Below are positions 60,600-64,000 of a DNA stretch of 64,000 bases, in pieces (positions within the stretch are counted from its first letter, which is position 1; each line of letters begins with the position of its first letter). The stretch is taken from contig NC_049992.1 of the NCBI RefSeq assembly GCF_000003815.2, positions 12,889,650-12,953,649 of the forward strand, read 5' to 3'. This stretch comes from Branchiostoma floridae. Its lineage: Eukaryota > Chordata > Leptocardii > Amphioxiformes > Branchiostomatidae. Under the pieces are notes generated by a model. The model was not told the DNA's origin. It worked only from the letters and a program-made list of their open reading frames with translations, and made no database searches. Both the position numbers and the translations under genes were made by a program.

Positions 60600-60766
60600 T
60601 AATCTCCAAGCAGATCCTCCGGTGGCTTAAAACAGTAACATAAGCGGGGAAGGACTTCAGCCGGAAAAGGGGAAAATTGGCCTCCGCGGTGCCCCTCTGC
60701 CGGCTGAAGTCCTTTCCCAGCTTATGTTACTGTTTTATGCCACCAGAGGAATCTGCTTGGAGATTA
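60600..60766. mobile_element. MITE family B, copy 3
   Basis: Left TAATCTCCAAGCAGATCCTC and right AATCTGCTTGGAGATTA are inverted. Inner arms (ACAGTAACATAAGC, GGACTTCAGCCGG) are also inverted but differ from those of copies 1 and 2, so the family shares ends more than interiors. Confidence 0.82.
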
Positions 60767-60831
60767 CCCGTATTCCACTTTTTGCCGAATTTTATTATCC
60801 ATATACCTGTAGGAAGGCCTGTTGAATATTC

Positions 60832-61156
60832 CCATCTTACCCAGCTGCAAGATAAACGAACCTTGCGATACAAAACTCATCAACCTCTCCTTTTTGTTCC
60901 CACAGTTAAGACAACGTGACGGCATCAGATCAGAAGGACAGTTGCCCAAGTTTCACTTACAGCTGATCAAATGACACAGCTTGACATCACAGCTTATACG
61001 TTTACTGTTGGAATCTCTCCCTACCCAGCTGCAACATATACGAACCACGCGATACTTAAACTCATTAATGACCAACGCATCAGATCAGAATGGTGTCCGA
61101 GTTTCACTTACAGTAGATCAAATGATACAGCTTGCATGTCACAGCTTGTACGTTAA
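60832..61156 (+). repeat. Tandem duplication upstream of the galactosyltransferase gene
   Basis: 60832-60999 and 61013-61156 share ACCCAGCTGCAA, ACGAACC, GCGATAC, GCATCAGATCAGAA, AGTTTCACTTACAG, GATCAAATGA and CACAGCTT in order. The first copy has about 25 extra bases. The second ends about 55 bp before the start codon, so the duplication covers likely promoter or 5' UTR sequence. Confidence 0.8.
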
Positions 61157-61212
61157 CGTCCCGGAGACATTTAATTTTACATCTGTATAGTGCTGTCAGG
61201 ACGGTGAGCAAA

Positions 61213-62919
61213 ATGGCTGGCTGGTATAAGTTTCCTGTTCAAAGATCAAAGACTTTTGTGAATGTTCTTGCTGCCACTATGTTCCTTTTGATAGTCAACA
61301 TGTGTGTGTTTTGGACAGATTTCAACCATGTTGTAAAATATGGGCACTACGGAGCAGCCACAGTTCCCAGCAAAATTGACGATCTGTTCATCCGGAGGAC
61401 AGATCTGTCGTCACTTGCACACCGCCACATGTACAGATTCGTCTCCAGTTTAGAAGACAAGTGCAAAGGGAAGGATGTCTTCCTTGTCGTTGTTGTGACA
61501 AGCGCGCCTGCCCATGTTAAACGACGGAACGCCATTCGTAAAACCTGGGGGAATGAGACCATGTTCCCGCATGGCAACGTTAGGATACTCTTTGCTCTGG
61601 TACACAGCGACAATGCCCACTTGGAGACCTCCGTGCAGAGAGAGGTCCAGACACGCGGGGACATCATACAGGGGGATTTTCGGGACTCCTACAGGAACAT
61701 GACCACAAAGACAGTCATGATTCTCAGATGGGCTGTTACGTTTTGCAGCGGTGCTAAATACGTTATGAAAACCGATGATGACATGTTTGTGAACATTAAG
61801 ACACTGGTGTCCCATCTTCAGTCTTTAGAACTGGAAGTCAGAACGGATCTGTTTATGGGGGCTATCCAAACGGGTGTCCGCCCTGTCAGAAGGCCACGTA
61901 ATGACAGGTATTACGTCTCGAAGGAGGATTTTAGCGATGACGTATACCCGGACTATCTCAGCGGAACAGGTTACGTCATGTCGATGGGTGCAGTAAGAAG
62001 ACTTTACGTCACGGCGTTGATGACGTCATCCATGCCCATGGAGGATGTATACATGGGAATCTGCGCAGAAAGGGCGGGCATTGCACCACGGAGCCACAGG
62101 TATGGGGGTTGGACGTCAGAAACGTCTAACTGATCGACTTTCGCTTTAGCACATAAACTGCCTAATCTAGTCTAAAATCATCAAGGAGAAAAAAGCTGTA
62201 CAAAATCAAACTCCAGTCGGAAAAACTATGCATTTTCGGTCTAGTTTTGAAAAGAAAACAATGGACATCGACCCACGAGAAGTGTAGCTTGAGATATAGA
62301 ACATATTTGACGTAACAGTCTAACGTGCAGACATCTATCCATTCACTTAGTGGACTGAGAGACAACTTTTCATGTTAGTAATTAAATAAACCATGCATGT
62401 GTATTAACGCTATTCTGTCGGACGGTTAGTATTACATGTATACAAATTGCATGTACAAAAGTGTCATGGTGGGAAAAATGAAAAGGGATCCATTATTCAT
62501 TGATCTTCATTTATCGCACTTCGTGAATTTTCACCCACTTTATACATGTCAACTTCCAATTAGCTTACGAGCAAGAATTTGCTATAGGCTTTTATTAGGA
62601 TAAACGTGACCTTAACGACAACAGTCAAGTATTTGATTATTTCTCTCTTTTTTTTACTGAAAATTTTGTGTATGATCATCTCCCTTCCAGTGGTTTTACA
62701 TTCCACCGGTTCGGCTTCACCGTGTGCACCCATCGTCAGATCGTGACTTCTCACCACTACAGCCCCACAGAACTGCTCACCATGTGGGACGCTCTCCAGA
62801 GGAGTCCGGAGTGTGGCTGGGTACGGGGCCACTTCTCAACCATCTACGCAAAGGCTGTCAACAGGCTTTCCATGATACTACCCTGTTTGTTCATAGGCTG
62901 TGGTGCCATGGAAGAATAA
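61213..62919 (+). CDS. Beta-1,3-galactosyltransferase-like enzyme (GT31)
   Basis: Coding exons are 61213-62099 and 62691-62919, giving 371 aa. The protein is a type II Golgi membrane enzyme: a short cytoplasmic tail, one hydrophobic anchor (about residues 15-34), a stem and a GT31 catalytic domain. Family motifs are RRNAIRKTWGNE, KTDDDMFVN (the metal-binding DDD is 188-190), YPDYLSGTGYVMS and MEDVYMG (277-278 ED). GT31 enzymes transfer galactose (or GlcNAc/GalNAc in relatives) in beta-1,3 linkage; the exact donor and acceptor cannot be read from sequence. The first exon would read on to a stop at 62133, but splicing at CACAG|GTATGG to TTCCAG|TGG restores the usual C-terminus (HRFGFTVCTHRQIVTSHHYS, and later LLTMWDAL). 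The start at 61213 is chosen because it directly precedes the anchor; an upstream in-frame ATG (61132) falls in duplicated DNA. Confidence 0.92.
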
Positions 62920-63020
62920 CGAGCTTATAAATAGAAACTATGAAACGAAATAGAAGTTGCATGTTAAGTACACATGCGTTTTAAGACATGTCCATGTTTG
63001 TGGTCATATAGGTCCTAAGA

Positions 63021-63026
63021 AATAAA
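63021..63026 (+). terminator. Poly(A) signal for the galactosyltransferase gene
   Basis: Canonical AATAAA about 100 bp after the stop codon. The gap to the convergent PXYLP1 stop is only about 240 bp, so the two 3' UTRs are very short or overlap. Confidence 0.65.
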
Positions 63027-63160
63027 GTTCACACTTCTCAACCATGTACTTGCGTGTGTGCTCACTAGCAATACTGTATCACATAAATAGCAATGCAGAT
63101 TAGATGGGTTTGGTCAAATTCAATCGGGGTCTGCCCTCCCCCTTTACACTTTAGACAGTC

Positions 63161-64000
63161 CTATGTTCTACAGGCCTCTCCGTAGCTGTCCTTGCCAAAT
63201 TTCTCAAATACACCGTGTTCGACGAATTCCAAAAATGCTTCTAGTGGACATAACTCTGCATGGAGTTTGTCCTTGCAAAATTCCAACTTGTCCGTTACGT
63301 CTCTTCCCATGTGAACGAATCGAACAAAAGTCCTCTCAAGTGACGTCGCTGCTTGTTTTAATTCGAGTTTTCGCGGTTTCGTGAAGGTAGAGTTTTTCTC
63401 AAACGACGTCTGCTCTTCGTGATGATCTCGTTCCCACATCTCCATGACAACGTGTGACGCATAGGGCACCCACCGCGCATGCGTCAGTCCTAGTACGCTC
63501 AGCAATGGTGTCATGGTCATGTCGTGCCCGGAATACACGACAAACTTGGCAACGTTCGTCTGTTCCTCCACAATTCTTACCATTCGTCTTGCTATAGTGC
63601 TGAGAAGAGGTTGAATCGCAAGACGCGAATAATTATTGAATGGCTCCCGTCTTTGCTCCTCATTTTGGTTGACAAATTTGAGTATATTCCGCGCATGCTC
63701 TCTCTGCAAGCATGATCGTGCATGCGTAGTACACGGAAGTTCCAGCCTATTACACACGTGACCAAATAAAGCGTCTATAATCTTATATCGAATGTTACCA
63801 ACTTTGCTGTCGAGAGTCTTTGCGACGGTTTCTAACGCGGATACGAACTCAATGTCCTCATGAAACTGTTTGGCATCAACAGACTTAAATTGCTTCATAT
63901 ACTCATTTCTTAATGGACAGCGACAGCTTGCGCCACAAAACAGTACGTGATTTTCTTGGTGTACTCTTATCTTCGATAAGTCCTCCTGCAGTACGCCATA
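63161..64000 (-). CDS. PXYLP1: 2-phosphoxylose phosphatase 1-like (histidine acid phosphatase), 3' part only
   Basis: The minus-strand frame is open from the window edge to a TAG at 63161-63163, giving 279 C-terminal residues in one exon. The N-terminal half, with the RHGxRxP catalytic histidine motif, lies outside. PXYLP1 is a Golgi enzyme that removes the transient 2-phosphate from xylose in the glycosaminoglycan linker. Support: CRCPLRNEY, the second catalytic motif VYSGHDMT (histidine then Asp), LSVLGLTHARW, and the end block DVTDKLEFCKDK...CPLEAFLEFVEH, which lines up with the FCQD...CPLENLVRFV block of human PXYLP1. A generic lysosomal or prostatic acid phosphatase is less likely because it lacks that end block. 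It is convergent with the galactosyltransferase gene. Upstream exons are not in the window. Confidence 0.88.
   Translation of the reverse strand, partial: YGVLQEDLSKIRVHQENHVLFCGASCRCPLRNEYMKQFKSVDAKQFHEDIEFVSALETVAKTLDSKVGNIRYKIIDALFGHVCNRLELPCTTHARSCLQREHARNILKFVNQNEEQRREPFNNYSRLAIQPLLSTIARRMVRIVEEQTNVAKFVVYSGHDMTMTPLLSVLGLTHARWVPYASHVVMEMWERDHHEEQTSFEKNSTFTKPRKLELKQAATSLERTFVRFVHMGRDVTDKLEFCKDKLHAELCPLEAFLEFVEHGVFEKFGKDSYGEACRT

Noticed and set aside
62556-62600. LINE 3' tail (GAGCAAGAATTTGC) in the galactosyltransferase intron
   Set aside because: Only about 14 bases resemble the tails at 22800 and 41110; too short to call.

Overview
The window looks like a piece of an animal nuclear genome, most likely a cephalochordate (amphioxus/lancelet, Branchiostoma). 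This is an inference. The genes are intron-rich with GT-AG junctions. The proteins are chordate/deuterostome in character, for example a PI3K catalytic subunit that reads like a single pre-duplication relative of vertebrate p110beta and p110delta. The space between genes is crowded with short inverted-repeat elements (MITEs), foldback repeats and 5'-truncated LINE fragments. There is one 100-N assembly gap (47136-47235).

Layout. Positions 1-4800 hold decayed LINE 3' ends, a MITE and a roughly 1.1-kb tandem duplication ending just upstream of a gene. Positions 4829-7594 (+) encode a three-exon carotenoid oxygenase (BCO/RPE65 family) with an N-terminal signal peptide and a GC-AG first intron. 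Positions 7.6-13.8 kb are intergenic or 5' UTR-intron DNA with several MITEs. Positions 13796-28063 (+) are a complete 21-coding-exon class IA PI3-kinase p110 gene (1,060 aa). One of its introns is GC-AG, one ends in a LINE tail that abuts the splice acceptor, and intron 1 carries decaying copies of exon 1. Positions 28-36.7 kb are gene-poor: the PI3K 3' UTR, a cluster of CCAAT boxes, a perfect 37-bp-arm palindrome and a 97-bp minisatellite lodged in a LINE fragment. Positions 36740-44465 (+) encode an aminergic GPCR resembling alpha2-adrenergic/octopamine receptors (three coding exons, 545 aa). A 36-bp perfect palindrome follows 15 bp after its stop. Positions 44.5-49.1 kb are intergenic and include the gap, which lies inside a TTAA-flanked inverted-repeat element.

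The right part is compact. It holds MRPL42 (49139-50176, +, mitochondrial ribosome) convergent with RER1 (52916-56825, -, Golgi-to-ER retrieval). A repeat-rich 3.5-kb intergenic region follows. A GT31 beta-1,3-galactosyltransferase (61213-62919, +) is then convergent with the 3' part of PXYLP1 (63161-64000, -, runs off the window), the Golgi xylose phosphatase of proteoglycan linker synthesis.

The genes do not form an operon or an obvious pathway. The only functional echo between neighbours is that the last two both encode Golgi glycan enzymes, which may be coincidence. I found no clearly new multi-gene system. The most interesting signals are the apparently secreted carotenoid oxygenase, the two GC-AG introns, the exon-1 echoes and LINE-dependent splice site in the PI3K gene, the 97-bp repeat open in several frames, and a MITE family sharing one terminal sequence in four places. 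All exon boundaries were placed by eye from splice signals and family similarity. UTR exons and transcription starts are weakly supported.
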